Shown here in pieces: positions 19,771 through 30,637 of a stretch of DNA of 64,000 nt. A program made the position numbers and the translations under genes. This stretch comes from DATILI01 sp035476635 (GTDB lineage Bacteria > Pseudomonadota > Gammaproteobacteria > Burkholderiales > Burkholderiaceae_C): positions 1-64,000 of the forward strand of contig DATILI010000148.1 in NCBI GenBank assembly GCA_035476635.1, in the 5' to 3' direction. The notes below the pieces were generated by a model, which saw only the letters and a program-made list of their open reading frames with translations, did not search any database and was not told the origin of the DNA. Each line of letters opens with the position of its first letter. The first letter of the stretch is position 1.

Positions 19771-20382
19771 CTACACGTCCCAGCGCTTTTTCGCACCCAG
19801 GACCGCGTTCGGATACTCGGCGCGGCCGCGGCTGCCGTTGTAGCGGCCCAGCGCCATGAACAGATCGCCTTTTTCGCGGTCCAGGTAATGGCGCAGGATC
19901 ACGCAGCCAAAGCGCAGATTGGTTTGCATGTGGAACAGCTTGCCGGCATCGCCGTCACCGATCACACGCGTCCAGAATGGCATGACCTGCATGTAGCCGC
20001 GCGCACCGGCGATGCTGACCGCAAATTTGCGGAAATTGCTTTCTACAGTGATGAGGCCCATGACCAAGGCTGTATCCAGGCCCGCACGCTTGCTTTCATA
20101 CCAGACGGTCTGCAGGAATTCCTTGCGCACTTCCCAGTCGGGCTTCTTGGCCTTCAGTCGTACGCTGGTCGCTCCAAGCCAGTTAAGGTAAGCCAGCTGC
20201 GCGTCGGTGCTGGGGAATTCGGGCAAAGGAGGCGCGGTATTGCCCACGGCGGAACTCAGCGCCGTCCGGACCGAATCGACCAAAGGTTCTTCAATCTGGC
20301 CACCGGCGCGCGCAGGCTCCGCAGCAGCCAGCAGCGGCAGCCCGGCCAGCGAGGACAAAAGATAGTCTCTTCTCGAAATCAC
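19771..20382 (-). CDS. Lytic transglycosylase (SLT domain) with a twin-arginine signal
   Basis: This 203-residue murein hydrolase has a C-terminal SLT domain with the catalytic Glu in [29 protein letters not shown] (near residue 119) and the later [19 protein letters not shown]. The N-terminus [21 protein letters not shown] fits the Tat consensus SRRxFLK, with likely cleavage at AEPARA before GG. Its start overlaps the proS stop as ATGA, so it is probably translated with proS. Most lytic transglycosylases use Sec or lipoprotein signals, so Tat export would be less usual. Confidence 0.88.
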   Translation of the reverse strand: MISRRDYLLSSLAGLPLLAAAEPARAGGQIEEPLVDSVRTALSSAVGNTAPPLPEFPSTDAQLAYLNWLGATSVRLKAKKPDWEVRKEFLQTVWYESKRAGLDTALVMGLITVESNFRKFAVSIAGARGYMQVMPFWTRVIGDGDAGKLFHMQTNLRFGCVILRHYLDREKGDLFMALGRYNGSRGRAEYPNAVLGAKKRWDV

Positions 20383-22124
20383 GCTTGCAACCGTTCCTTC
20401 ACAAAGTCAAACACGCTCGCTACCGCAACCTTGGTTGCAGCGGCATCGCGGCGATGCTGGTACTCAAACTGCCCTTCCTTGAGCCCTCGGTCGGAAATCA
20501 CCACGCGGTGCGGCACGCCGATGAGCTCCCAGTCGGCAAACATCGCACCGGGGCGCTCACCGCGGTCGTCCAGCATGACATCAACGCCTGAGTCCAGCAG
20601 TTCGGCATACAGCTTTTCGGCCGCCGCCTTCACTTCTGGACTGCGATCCGGCCCGATGGGGCACAAGACGACGGAAAACGGCGCGATGGCATCCGGCCAG
20701 ATGATGCCGCGATCGTCATGATTCTGCTCGATGGCCGCCGCCGGCAAACGGGTAATACCGATGCCGTAGCAGCCCATCTCCATGAATTGCGGCTTACCGC
20801 TCTCGTCCAGGAAGGTCGCGTTCATGTTTCTGGAATATTTGGTTCCCAGCACAAAAATGTGCCCGATCTCGATGCCGCGTTCAATCGCCAGCACGCCTTT
20901 GCCGTCAGGCGACGGGTCGCCAGCGACGACATTGCGCAAATCGGCGACGAGGTCGGGTTCGGGCAGGTCGCGGCCCCAATTGGCACCGGTCATGTGAAAG
21001 TTTGCCTCGTTGGCGCCGCAAATCCAGTCCGCCATGACAGCAACTTCGCGATCAACCACAATCTTCACGGGCTGCTTCAGGCCAATCGGACCCAGGTAGC
21101 CCGGTTTGGTTCCGAAGTGGTCGTCGATTTCGGCCGCCGTGGCGAATCGAAAGCCGCCGTTGAGGCCCGGCACCTTGCTCGCCTTGATTTCATTCAGGTC
21201 ATGGTCGCCGCGCAGAAGCACAAGCCAGACCTGGCTCTTGACCACTGCGCCAACCTGATCGACCTGTTCCGTAGCCAGCACCAGCGACTTCACCGTGGTT
21301 TGCAACGGTACGCCCAGAAACTCAGCTACGTCGGCGCAAGTGCTCTTGCCCGGTGTCGGCGTCCGGGTCAGAGTCTGGCCGGATGCCGGCCGCGGGGATT
21401 GCGGCGCCAGAGCCTCGGCTTTTTCCATGTTGGCGGCGTAGTCGCTGCCCGGACAGTAGACGATGGCGTCTTCACCCGTGGCCGCAATCACCTGGAATTC
21501 TTCGGAGAGGTCGCCGCCAATCGCGCCGCTGTCTGCAGCCACCGCGCGGTAGCGCAAACCGAAGCGGTCGAAAATCTTGCGATAGGCCTGCGCCATGACC
21601 TGGTAGCTGGCCTTTGCTGCCGCCGGGTCGCGATCGAAGCTGTAGGCATCCTTCATGGTGAATTCGCGCCCTCGCATCAATCCAAAGCGTGGGCGGCGTT
21701 CGTCGCGGAATTTGGTCTGTATCTGGTACAGGTTCTTCGGCAACTGCTTGTAGCTGCGAAATTCCTGCCGGGCAATGTCGGTAATCACTTCTTCGCTGGT
21801 TGGCTGGACCACATAGTCGCGATCGTGGCGATCCTTGATGCGCAGCAGTTCGGGTCCCATCGTGTCGAAGCGGCCGGATTCCTGCCAAAGTTCGGCGGGC
21901 TGCACCACGGGCATGGTCAATTCCACGGCACCGGCCCGGTTCATTTCCTCACGCACGATGGCCTCAACCTTGCGGATCACGCGCAGGCCCATAGGCATGT
22001 AGTTGTAAATGCCGGCACCCAATTTCTTGATCATGCCGGCCCGCATCATCAGTTTGTGGCTGGCAACTTCGGCGTCCGCGGGCGCCTCTTTGAGGGTGGA
22101 AATGAGGAACTGGGAGGCTTTCAT
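20379..22124 (-). CDS. proS: Prolyl-tRNA synthetase (bacterial type, with editing domain)
   Basis: This class II synthetase charges tRNA-Pro. The 581-residue length indicates the long bacterial form, with an INS editing domain (about residues 220–400) inside the catalytic core. Family marks are the start [49 protein letters not shown], motif 2 ([26 protein letters not shown], around the class II Arg) and the C-terminal anticodon-binding domain with [22 protein letters not shown] cognate tRNA-Pro(CGG) gene is encoded at 27.5 kb. It is divergent from rppH. Confidence 0.97.
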   Translation of the reverse strand: MKASQFLISTLKEAPADAEVASHKLMMRAGMIKKLGAGIYNYMPMGLRVIRKVEAIVREEMNRAGAVELTMPVVQPAELWQESGRFDTMGPELLRIKDRHDRDYVVQPTSEEVITDIARQEFRSYKQLPKNLYQIQTKFRDERRPRFGLMRGREFTMKDAYSFDRDPAAAKASYQVMAQAYRKIFDRFGLRYRAVAADSGAIGGDLSEEFQVIAATGEDAIVYCPGSDYAANMEKAEALAPQSPRPASGQTLTRTPTPGKSTCADVAEFLGVPLQTTVKSLVLATEQVDQVGAVVKSQVWLVLLRGDHDLNEIKASKVPGLNGGFRFATAAEIDDHFGTKPGYLGPIGLKQPVKIVVDREVAVMADWICGANEANFHMTGANWGRDLPEPDLVADLRNVVAGDPSPDGKGVLAIERGIEIGHIFVLGTKYSRNMNATFLDESGKPQFMEMGCYGIGITRLPAAAIEQNHDDRGIIWPDAIAPFSVVLCPIGPDRSPEVKAAAEKLYAELLDSGVDVMLDDRGERPGAMFADWELIGVPHRVVISDRGLKEGQFEYQHRRDAAATKVAVASVFDFVKERLQA

Positions 22125-22159
22125 GGGATGGCGTCGACCGGGGCAAACAGGCTGAATGC

Positions 22160-22189
22160 TTGGCTAGCGCGCCCCGGGCCGTGCATAAT
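22160..22189 (+). promoter_or_regulatory. Predicted sigma-70 promoter for rppH
   Basis: TTGGCT (22160–22165) and CATAAT (22184–22189) are 18 bases apart, and the predicted start of transcription is about 25 bases before the rppH ATG. The signal is reasonable but is inferred only from hexamer matches. Confidence 0.5.
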
Positions 22190-22219
22190 GGATTCAGTTT
22201 AAAAATTTGGGGTTCGATT

Positions 22220-22849
22220 ATGCTTGACCGGGAAGGCTTTAGGCCCAACGTCGGCATCATCCTGCTCAACCAGAAAAACCAGGTGTTCTGGGGCAAGCGC
22301 ATTCGCACCCACAGCTGGCAATTTCCGCAGGGTGGCATTGACCGGGGAGAAACCCCCGAGCAAGCCATGTTCCGGGAATTGCAGGAAGAAGTGGGCCTCC
22401 TGCCGGAGCATGTTCGCGTTGTTGCCCGTACCCGTGACTGGTTGCGCTACGAGGTGCCTGACCGGTACATTCGCCGCGACGCGCGCGGCCACTATAAAGG
22501 CCAGAAGCAGATCTGGTATTTGCTGCAACTCGTTGGCCACGATTGGGACTTGAATCTGCGGGCCACCAACCACCCGGAGTTCGACGCTTGGCGTTGGAAC
22601 GATTACTGGGTGCCACTGGATGTGGTCGTGGAGTTCAAACGCGGAGTCTATGAGATGGCTCTGACGGAGCTGGCACGTTATTTGCCGCGCCACGATTATC
22701 GAAATCGCTACCTGCGTGGTGGCATGCGCTCGCGCGACCACGAAGCGCACGAAGCGGCGCCGGACCATATGCCGGGCGCCTCGTTCGAATTGCCGCCCGG
22801 CGCCACATTCGAGCCGGACCCGCAGGCCAGCATTGCGACCGACTCCTAG
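22220..22849 (+). CDS. rppH: RppH, RNA 5'-pyrophosphohydrolase (Nudix)
   Basis: RppH removes pyrophosphate from the 5' triphosphate of mRNAs, which opens them to RNase E decay. It has 209 residues starting [27 protein letters not shown]. The Nudix box is [23 protein letters not shown] at about residues 39–61, and the family stretch SWQFPQGG precedes it. The region after about residue 175 is an extra Arg/Pro-rich tail of about 35 residues that is longer than in E. coli RppH (176 residues). Confidence 0.95.
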   Translation: MLDREGFRPNVGIILLNQKNQVFWGKRIRTHSWQFPQGGIDRGETPEQAMFRELQEEVGLLPEHVRVVARTRDWLRYEVPDRYIRRDARGHYKGQKQIWYLLQLVGHDWDLNLRATNHPEFDAWRWNDYWVPLDVVVEFKRGVYEMALTELARYLPRHDYRNRYLRGGMRSRDHEAHEAAPDHMPGASFELPPGATFEPDPQASIATDS

Positions 22850-22859
22850 GAAATATCTC

Positions 22860-23363
22860 ATGTCTTTGTGTCGTGCAGGCTTGGCTTTCGCCATGGTCAT
22901 CGTCGCGGGTTCGGCATTCGCCCAGTTGGCTACCGAAGACCCGGACTGGAAAGAGTCGCAAGTTCCGCCACCGCCTGCCTTCAACGCGGCGAAGCTGGTA
23001 ACGGTGGACGTGGGGGCAGCCTCGGCTTTGACGTTCGGCATTGATCCGGCAACGTTGTCCGTGACCAAGGAAGGCATCGTACGGTACGTGGTGGTTGCTT
23101 CCAGCCGCACCGGCGCGTTGAATGCCATGTACGAAGGTATTCGCTGTGCTTCAGCGGAATACAAGATTTATGCCCGCTACAACGCTGGCAGCGGATGGAA
23201 TGCTGTCAGCGAGCCAACCTGGCAGTCGCTCTACGCGACAACGCCTTCGCGCCATACCTTGCGCATCGCGCGAGCGGGCATCTGCAGGGGCAATGCGCCA
23301 AACCTCTCAGTCGAGCAAATCGTGCGCGACCTGCGCACCCCGCCCGACAAGAAGTTCGAATAG
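22860..23363 (+). CDS. CNP1-like family exported protein
   Basis: This 167-residue protein has a Sec signal (MSLCRAGLAFAMVIVAGSAFA) cleaved before QLATEDPDWKESQVPPPP. The remainder matches the CNP1-like (cryptic neisserial protein 1) pattern, with LTFGIDPATLSVTKEGIVRYVVVASSRTGALNAMYEGIRCASAEYKIYAR near the middle. Two cysteines (ICRG and IRCA) could form a disulfide. The family is periplasmic and of unknown function. It follows rppH by 10 bases and converges on proB. Confidence 0.88.
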   Translation: MSLCRAGLAFAMVIVAGSAFAQLATEDPDWKESQVPPPPAFNAAKLVTVDVGAASALTFGIDPATLSVTKEGIVRYVVVASSRTGALNAMYEGIRCASAEYKIYARYNAGSGWNAVSEPTWQSLYATTPSRHTLRIARAGICRGNAPNLSVEQIVRDLRTPPDKKFE

Positions 23364-23385
23364 CCCCCCGTCGCCTTGAACCGTG

Positions 23386-24522
23386 CTATCTGGTGAGTAC
23401 CAGATTGTCACGGTGCACCATCTCCGGCTCCGCAATGAATCCCAGCAAGCGCTCGATTTCGCCCGAGGGTTTGCGGCAAATCAGGCGTGCTTCGGCGCTG
23501 GCATAGTTGGCCAGTCCGCGCGCAATTTCAGCACCGGCTGTGTCGCGGACCGCAATCACGTCTCCGCGCGAAAACTCACCTTCTACCGCCGTCATGCCGA
23601 TTGGCAACAGGCTCTTGCCTTCGTCGCGCAGCTTGGCGACAGCGCCGGCATCCACCGTCACGGCGCCACGCAATTGCAGATGATCGGCCATCCATTGCTT
23701 GCGCGCCTGTTTCTTCTGCGTTTGTGCCACCAGCAATGTGCCAATGGACTCTCCTTGAACGAGGCGGATCAGCGCCTGCGGCTCACGGCCCCAAGCGATC
23801 ACGGTCGAGGCCCCGGAGCCCGCGGCGCGCTTGGCGGCCAGGATCTTGGTGATCATGCCGCCGCTGCCGATGCTGGAGCCGGCGCCACCGGCCATGGCTT
23901 CCAGTGCCGGATCACCCGCACGTGCCTCGTGAACAAAGGTAGCGGTCGAATCCTTGCGCGGATCGGCGGTATACAAGCCCTTCTGGTCCGTCAAGATGAC
24001 CAGCACGTCGGCTTCCACGAGGTTGGCCACGAGCGCACCAAGCGTGTCGTTGTCGCCGAACTTGATTTCGTCGTTGACGACGGTGTCGTTTTCGTTGATG
24101 ACCGGCAGCACGCCGAGTCGCAGCAGGGTCAAGAGCGTCGAGCGCGCATTGAGGTAGCGCTCCCTGTCCGCCAGGTCCGCATGCGTCAGCAACACCTGGG
24201 CGCTGCCCAGCGAGTTCTCACGCAACTTCGTTTCATACATTTGCGCGAGGCCCATCTGGCCTACCGCGGCTGCGGCCTGCAGCTCGTTCAGTTCATGCGG
24301 GCGCGTTGCCCAGCCCAGGCGCTTCATGCCCTCGGCAATCGCGCCGCTGGAAACCATGATTACCTCGCGGCCATCTTTCACCAGCGCCGCAAGCTGGCGA
24401 CACCACTCGCCAATGGCAACCGCGTCAAGCCCGCGCCCCTCATTGGTAACGAGGCTTGAACCGACCTTGACAACGATGCGCCGGGCGTCTCGCACTAGGC
24501 TGGAAGCTGATTTCTGGGCCAT
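23386..24522 (-). CDS. proB: Glutamate 5-kinase
   Basis: ProB phosphorylates L-glutamate in the first step of proline synthesis and is normally feedback-inhibited by proline. The 378-residue protein starts [31 protein letters not shown]. It has the amino-acid kinase fold ([46 protein letters not shown]) and a C-terminal PUA domain with [22 protein letters not shown] (about residues 285–360). An in-frame ATG 13 codons upstream gives extra residues without family support. proA is not in the window. Confidence 0.95.
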   Translation of the reverse strand: MAQKSASSLVRDARRIVVKVGSSLVTNEGRGLDAVAIGEWCRQLAALVKDGREVIMVSSGAIAEGMKRLGWATRPHELNELQAAAAVGQMGLAQMYETKLRENSLGSAQVLLTHADLADRERYLNARSTLLTLLRLGVLPVINENDTVVNDEIKFGDNDTLGALVANLVEADVLVILTDQKGLYTADPRKDSTATFVHEARAGDPALEAMAGGAGSSIGSGGMITKILAAKRAAGSGASTVIAWGREPQALIRLVQGESIGTLLVAQTQKKQARKQWMADHLQLRGAVTVDAGAVAKLRDEGKSLLPIGMTAVEGEFSRGDVIAVRDTAGAEIARGLANYASAEARLICRKPSGEIERLLGFIAEPEMVHRDNLVLTR

Positions 24523-24541
24523 TTGACTTGAGGTACAACCA

Positions 24542-25615
<1,074 letters not shown>

Positions 25616-25643
25616 TCAGCTTTTTTGGGAGTTTATAAACGAA

Positions 25644-25668
25644 GAAGCCCCGAACGCGTCGGGGCTTC
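25644..25668 (-). terminator. Hairpin between rpmA and obgE
   Basis: GAAGCCCCGA and TCGGGGCTTC form a perfect 10-bp stem with a five-base loop, on the transcribed minus strand just after rpmA. The following TTCGTTTATAAA is only moderately U-rich. It could terminate some ribosomal-protein transcripts before obgE, or partly attenuate. Confidence 0.6.
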
Positions 25669-25689
25669 ATGCGCGGAAGTGATTTCGGC

Positions 25690-25950
25690 TTAAGCGGCCG
25701 CAGTCACATTGACCATATGCTTGTTCAGTGCGCCCTTCACGGCGAACGACACATGGCCATCCACCAGTGCAAACAGGGTGTGGTCCTTGCCCACGCCGAC
25801 ATTGGTGCCGGGATGGAACTTGGTGCCGCGCTGCCGCACGATGATGGAGCCAGCGCTGATCAGTTCACCGCCAAACGCTTTCACGCCGAGCATCTTGGGC
25901 TTGGAATCGCGCCCGTTTCGCGTAGAGCCGCCGCCTTTTTTCTGTGCCAT
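25690..25950 (-). CDS. rpmA: Ribosomal protein bL27
   Basis: This 86-residue 50S protein near the peptidyl transferase centre starts [29 protein letters not shown], the conserved L27 N-terminus reaching toward the A/P sites. The middle has [28 protein letters not shown]. It follows rplU by 11 bases and is followed by a hairpin and obgE. Confidence 0.98.
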   Translation of the reverse strand: MAQKKGGGSTRNGRDSKPKMLGVKAFGGELISAGSIIVRQRGTKFHPGTNVGVGKDHTLFALVDGHVSFAVKGALNKHMVNVTAAA

Positions 25951-25961
25951 GACCTACTCCT

Positions 25962-26273
25962 TCAAGCAGCGATCGCGCCGATTTGCAGTTCAGTGAACTG
26001 CTGGCGATGCCCTTGACGTTTCTGATAATGCTTGCGACGGCGCATCTTGAAGATGCGAACCTTGTCGTGCTTGCCGTGCGCCACCACAGTGGCTTTCACA
26101 GTTGCGCCGGACACCAGGGGCGTGCCAACCTTGATCTCGCTGCCGTTTCCGACAGCCAGAACCTGGTCGATCACAATTTCCTGGCCTACGTCCGCAGCAA
26201 TCTGTTCTACTTTAATTTTTTCGCCGGAAGCAACGCGATACTGCTTGCCGCCGGTTTTTATGACCGCGTACAT
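25962..26273 (-). CDS. rplU: Ribosomal protein bL21
   Basis: This 103-residue 50S protein starts [25 protein letters not shown] and ends [10 protein letters not shown]. The C-terminal [11 protein letters not shown] is the family signature. An in-frame longer N-terminus exists but covers the promoter region, so this ATG is used. It is the first gene of rplU–rpmA–(obgE) and divergent from ispB. Confidence 0.98.
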   Translation of the reverse strand: MYAVIKTGGKQYRVASGEKIKVEQIAADVGQEIVIDQVLAVGNGSEIKVGTPLVSGATVKATVVAHGKHDKVRIFKMRRRKHYQKRQGHRQQFTELQIGAIAA

Positions 26274-26323
26274 GTTGACCTCTTGATTTGAAGCTCTGCG
26301 AACGGATTTCCACAGAGCCAAAG

Positions 26324-26329
26324 ATTGTA
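26324..26329 (-). promoter_or_regulatory. Predicted -10 of the rplU promoter
   Basis: On the minus strand TACAAT lies about 50 bases before the rplU ATG, with no strong -35 at ideal spacing (TTAAGT is 19 bases upstream). The -10 is near consensus and positioned as expected for a ribosomal protein operon leader. Confidence 0.4.
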
Positions 26330-26437
26330 GCACGGTTTGCGCTTGCTAACTTAAGGTTCTCGCTCCGACGGCCGCCGGCCGGGCGCATCGCCAAACACCT
26401 TCCTATAATTCTCACAACTTCTGCGAGCCCGCCTGTC

Positions 26438-27421
26438 TTGTCCGCCCATTCATCCGCCACCGCTGCCGCCCTCGCCCTTGTTGCCGACGACATGCTTGAG
26501 GTCGATGCCGTCATCTCCCATCGGCTCGACTCCGGGGTTCCGCTGGTCGGGGAGGTTTCGCGCTACATCATCGCCGCGGGCGGCAAGCGCTTGCGTCCCG
26601 CATTGTTACTGCTGATCTGCGGCGCCCTTGGCTACCACGAGCCGCGGCGTTACAACCTGGCGGCGGTCGTGGAGTTCATTCATACCGCCACCTTGCTGCA
26701 CGACGACGTGGTCGACGAGTCCACTCTGCGGCGTGGCCGCGCCACGGCCAACGAGGCGTTTGGCAATCCGGCCAGCGTACTGGTCGGCGATTTCTTGTAT
26801 TCGCGCGCCTTTCAGATGATGGTGGGCGCCGACGACATGCGCATCATGCAAATCCTGGCAGATGCCACCAATGTCATTGCCGAGGGCGAAGTCCTGCAAT
26901 TGATGAACATGCACGACGCCTCGCTTGGGGAAGCGGACTACCTGCGCGTCATTCGCTCCAAGACCGCCAAACTGTTCGAGGCCAGCGCGCGCCTGGGTGC
27001 TGTTCTGGCAAAAACCCCGCCGGAAGTCGAGCAAGCTTGCGCTGAGTATGGGCAGGCCTTGGGAACCGCGTTTCAGGTCATCGACGACGTACTGGACTAT
27101 GACGGCGACGTCGGAGAGATGGGCAAGAATCTCGGCGATGACCTGCGCGAGGGTAAGGCGACTCTGCCGTTGATTGTGGCCATGCAGCGCGGCAATGATC
27201 AACAGCGCGAAACCATCCGCAACGCCATCCAACTTGGATCCACGCAAGAACTGGAGCAAATAGTTGCCATCGTGCGCGAAACGGGCGCACTCGACGTTAC
27301 GCGCCAGACAGCAGCCCATGAAGCCCAGCGCGCCATAGAGGCTGCGCGTGCCTTGCCCCGGAATTCCTACACGGAAGGTTTGCTACAATTGGCGGCTCAA
27401 CTGCTGGAACGCCGGTCCTGA
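26438..27421 (+). CDS. ispB: IspB, octaprenyl (polyprenyl) diphosphate synthase
   Basis: This trans-prenyltransferase makes the quinone side chain. From a TTG codon at 26438 it has 327 residues, close to E. coli IspB (323). It carries the first Asp-rich motif LLHDDVVDESTLRRGRATAN and the second VIDDVLDYDGD, with the substrate GGKRLRPAL near residue 53. The frame is open to an ATG at 26288, but a TATAAT (26404–26409) lies between the two and the upstream residues are unlike the family. An ATG at 26491 would shorten the usual N-terminus. The exact start needs confirmation. Confidence 0.93.
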   Translation: MSAHSSATAAALALVADDMLEVDAVISHRLDSGVPLVGEVSRYIIAAGGKRLRPALLLLICGALGYHEPRRYNLAAVVEFIHTATLLHDDVVDESTLRRGRATANEAFGNPASVLVGDFLYSRAFQMMVGADDMRIMQILADATNVIAEGEVLQLMNMHDASLGEADYLRVIRSKTAKLFEASARLGAVLAKTPPEVEQACAEYGQALGTAFQVIDDVLDYDGDVGEMGKNLGDDLREGKATLPLIVAMQRGNDQQRETIRNAIQLGSTQELEQIVAIVRETGALDVTRQTAAHEAQRAIEAARALPRNSYTEGLLQLAAQLLERRS

Positions 27422-27455
27422 CGCAAGGTCAGCATCATTTGTTTCTGTTTCAGAT

Positions 27456-27532
27456 CGGGGTGTAGCTTAGCCTGGTAGAGCGCTACGTTCGGGACGTAGA
27501 GGCCGGAGGTTCGAATCCTCTCACCCCGACCA
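27456..27532 (+). tRNA. tRNA-Pro (anticodon CGG)
   Basis: The 77-base cloverleaf has acceptor stem CGGGGTG/CACCCCG, with C at position 1 as in bacterial tRNA-Pro. The anticodon arm is CTACG–TTCGGGA–CGTAG, giving CGG, which reads CCG. The TTCGAATC T-loop is present, and CCA is encoded at the 3' end. It lies between ispB and pilB. Confidence 0.97.
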
Positions 27533-27653
27533 GATCCGTTGCCTGTGGCGCCAAGTCCGCACCCGGGTTGCCCAGACGGGCCATTTGATTTACACCGACA
27601 GCGTAATCAGCGATGATTGGGAAAATTCCTGTCCTCCTCTTACCACCCGGGTC

Positions 27654-29390
27654 ATGGCCGTCGTTGATACCCTCAATAAAGATTCAATCGCTGTGGCCCT
27701 GCCTGGCTTGGGCAGGGCATTGATCTCTGCGGGAAAGCTAGACCCAAAGACCGCAGAAGACATCTTCCGCAAAGCGAAGAGCAACCGGGGCAGCTTTATC
27801 GCCGAGCTCACCGGCTCTGGCGCCGTTTCACCGTCGGATCTGGCGCATACCATGTCGTCGGCGTTTGCCGCGCCTTTGCTCGATCTCGACGCCATCGATT
27901 TGCTGCGCCTGCCCAAGGACCTGCTGGACCCCAAGATTTGCCAGGCCTATCGGGTCGTCGTGCTGAGCAAGCGCAACAATCGCCTGATCGTTGCCACCGC
28001 TGACCCCACTGACCAGGAGGCTGCGGAAAAAATCAAGTTCTCGACCCAGATGGGCGTGGACTGGATCATTGCGGAGTACGACAAGCTATCCAAGCTGGTC
28101 GAAACCAATTCGACTTCGGCTTCCGACGCGATCGACAACATCATCGGTGGCGAGTTTGAATTCGATGAAGCCACCGCGGAGGCGGCGACCGACCCCACAG
28201 AGTCAACCAGCGTGGCGGAGGTCGAAGATGCGCCCATCGTCAAGTTCCTGCACAAGATGCTGCTCGATGCGTTCGGCATGCGAGCGTCGGACTTGCACTT
28301 CGAGCCCTACGAGCACCACTACCGCGTCCGCTTCCGCATTGATGGCGAGTTGCGCGAAATAGCCACGCCCCCTATTGCCATCAAGGACAAGCTGGCATCC
28401 CGTATCAAGGTGATCTCGCGCCTGGACATCTCCGAAAAGCGGGTGCCGCAGGACGGCCGCATGAAGCTGAAGATCGGCACCGACCGCGTGATCGATTTTC
28501 GGGTCAGCACGCTGCCTACCCTGTTCGGCGAAAAGATCGTGATCCGTATCCTCGACCCCAGCAGCGCCAAGCTGGGCATCGAGGCATTGGGCTATGAGCC
28601 CGAAGAAAAGGCTCGGCTGTTGCAGGCCATCAGCCGGCCTTACGGCATGATTCTTGTGACGGGGCCCACTGGCTCGGGCAAGACCGTATCGCTTTACACC
28701 TGCCTGAACCTGCTGAACAAGCCAGGGGTGAATATCGCCACGGCGGAAGACCCCTCGGAAATCAATTTGCCCGGAGTTAATCAGGTCAATGTGAACGAGA
28801 AGGCCGGCATGACTTTTGCGGTTGCGCTCAAGTCGTTCTTGCGCCAGGATCCCGACATCATCATGGTCGGCGAAATTCGCGATCTCGAAACTGCGGATAT
28901 CTCGATCAAAGCCGCCCAGACAGGCCACCTGGTGCTCTCCACTCTGCACACGAACGATGCGCCGACTACGCTCACGCGCATGCGCAACATGGGGATCGCG
29001 CCGTTCAATATCGCCTCGAGCGTCATCCTGATCACGGCGCAGCGACTGGCCAGAAGGCTTTGCCCAATCTGCAAGGCTCCCACGGACATTCCCTTTGAAA
29101 CGCTCGTCGAGTCGGGTTTCAAGCCGGAAGACGTGGACGGTTCCTGGACGACCTATCGCCCGATCGGATGCTCTGCGTGCAACCAAGGCTACAAGGGGCG
29201 CGTGGGCATCTACCAGGTCATGCCGGTAAGCGAAGAAGTTCAGCGCATCATCCTGCGCGACGGTAGCGCGCTCGAAATCGCCGAGCAGGCGCGCCGTGAA
29301 GGTGTGCGGTCGCTGCGCGAATCCGGCTTGCACAAAGTCAGGCAGGGCATGACCTCGCTGGAAGAAGTGCTGGCTGTTACCAACGAATAG
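27654..29390 (+). CDS. pilB: PilB, type IV pilus assembly ATPase
   Basis: This cytoplasmic hexameric ATPase drives pilus extension. From MAVVDTLNKDSIAVAL it has 578 residues. The N-terminal MshEN/T2SSE-N domain is followed by the GspE core, with Walker A TGPTGSGKTVS (near residue 344) and DPDIIMVGEIRD as the Walker B region. The His box is GHLVLSTLHTNDAP. A Zn-type tetracysteine follows (CPIC ... CSACNQGYKGR, near 460–500). An upstream ATG extends the frame, but the sequence there is not conserved-looking. Confidence 0.95.
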   Translation: MAVVDTLNKDSIAVALPGLGRALISAGKLDPKTAEDIFRKAKSNRGSFIAELTGSGAVSPSDLAHTMSSAFAAPLLDLDAIDLLRLPKDLLDPKICQAYRVVVLSKRNNRLIVATADPTDQEAAEKIKFSTQMGVDWIIAEYDKLSKLVETNSTSASDAIDNIIGGEFEFDEATAEAATDPTESTSVAEVEDAPIVKFLHKMLLDAFGMRASDLHFEPYEHHYRVRFRIDGELREIATPPIAIKDKLASRIKVISRLDISEKRVPQDGRMKLKIGTDRVIDFRVSTLPTLFGEKIVIRILDPSSAKLGIEALGYEPEEKARLLQAISRPYGMILVTGPTGSGKTVSLYTCLNLLNKPGVNIATAEDPSEINLPGVNQVNVNEKAGMTFAVALKSFLRQDPDIIMVGEIRDLETADISIKAAQTGHLVLSTLHTNDAPTTLTRMRNMGIAPFNIASSVILITAQRLARRLCPICKAPTDIPFETLVESGFKPEDVDGSWTTYRPIGCSACNQGYKGRVGIYQVMPVSEEVQRIILRDGSALEIAEQARREGVRSLRESGLHKVRQGMTSLEEVLAVTNE

Positions 29391-29419
29391 ACAAAAGACA
29401 GGGGAGCACCGAAAACACC

Positions 29420-30637
29420 ATGGCTACTGCAGCGTCCAGAGGCATCAAGGAATTCATCTTCGAGTGGGAGGGGAAGGATCGCCATGGCAAGCAGGTGCGT
29501 GGCGAAACCCGCGCCGCGGGTGAAAATCAGGTCCAGGCTTCACTGCGCCGCCAGGGCGTGTTTCCTACCAAGATCAAGAAGCGTCGCATGCGTGGTGGCA
29601 AGGCCATCAAGCCCAAGGACATCGCCATCTTCACGCGCCAGCTCGCGACGATGATGAAGGCCGGGGTGCCGCTGTTGCAGGCGTTCGACATCGTGGGGCG
29701 CGGCAACCCCAATGCCAGTGTCACCAAGCTGCTCAACGACATCCGGACCGATGTCGAGACCGGTACTTCGCTCAGTGGAGCATTCCGGAAATATCCGCTG
29801 CAGTTCGACAGCCTTTACTGCAATCTGGTCGAAGCAGGCGAGGCGGCGGGTATTCTGGAGTCACTGCTGGACCGATTGGCCACCTACATGGAGAAGACGG
29901 AAGCCATCAAGTCCAAGATCAAGTCGGCGTTGATGTATCCGATTTCGGTAGTTATCGTGGCCTTCGTGGTGGTGGCGGTGATCATGATTTTTGTGATTCC
30001 AGCCTTCAAAGATGTCTTTTCCAGCTTCGGCGCGGACCTGCCTGCGCCCACCCTGGTCGTGATCGCGATGAGTGAATTCTTCGTCAAATGGTGGTGGCTG
30101 ATTTTCGGCGGCTTGGGCGGCGGGTTCTACTTCTTTATGCAGGCATGGCGGCGCAGTGAAAGAGTCCAGATGTTCATGGATCGCGTCATGCTTCGCGTGC
30201 CGGTGTTCGGCGTGCTGATCGAAAAGTCCTGCATCGCGCGCTGGACACGAACGCTCGCCACCATGTTCGCCGCCGGCGTGCCTTTGGTCGAGGCGCTGGA
30301 TTCGGTGGGTGGTGCCTCCGGAAATTCGGTCTACTCCATGGCGACCGAGAAGATTCAGCAGGAAGTCTCGACCGGCACCAGCCTGACCGCTGCAATGACC
30401 AACGTCAATCTGTTCCCGTCAATGGTTTTGCAGATGTGCGCCATCGGCGAAGAGTCCGGCTCCATTGACCACATGTTGAGCAAGGCGGCCGACTTCTATG
30501 AAGCGGAAGTCGACGATATGGTGGCGGGCCTGTCCAGCTTGATGGAGCCGATCATCATCGTGTTCCTGGGCGTCCTCATTGGGGGCATCGTGGTGTCGAT
30601 GTACCTGCCAATCTTCAAGTTGGGCCAGGTCGTCTGA
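29420..30637 (+). CDS. pilC: PilC, type IV pilus inner-membrane platform protein
   Basis: This 405-residue GspF-family protein has two repeated GspF domains. The first begins IFTRQLATMMKAGVPLLQAFDIVGRG and the second CIARWTRTLATMFAAGVPLVEALD. Three main membrane segments (near 165–195, 220–245 and 370–400) are visible. It recruits the extension and retraction ATPases. Its TGA overlaps the pilD ATG by one base, so the two are probably translated together. Confidence 0.96.
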   Translation: MATAASRGIKEFIFEWEGKDRHGKQVRGETRAAGENQVQASLRRQGVFPTKIKKRRMRGGKAIKPKDIAIFTRQLATMMKAGVPLLQAFDIVGRGNPNASVTKLLNDIRTDVETGTSLSGAFRKYPLQFDSLYCNLVEAGEAAGILESLLDRLATYMEKTEAIKSKIKSALMYPISVVIVAFVVVAVIMIFVIPAFKDVFSSFGADLPAPTLVVIAMSEFFVKWWWLIFGGLGGGFYFFMQAWRRSERVQMFMDRVMLRVPVFGVLIEKSCIARWTRTLATMFAAGVPLVEALDSVGGASGNSVYSMATEKIQQEVSTGTSLTAAMTNVNLFPSMVLQMCAIGEESGSIDHMLSKAADFYEAEVDDMVAGLSSLMEPIIIVFLGVLIGGIVVSMYLPIFKLGQVV

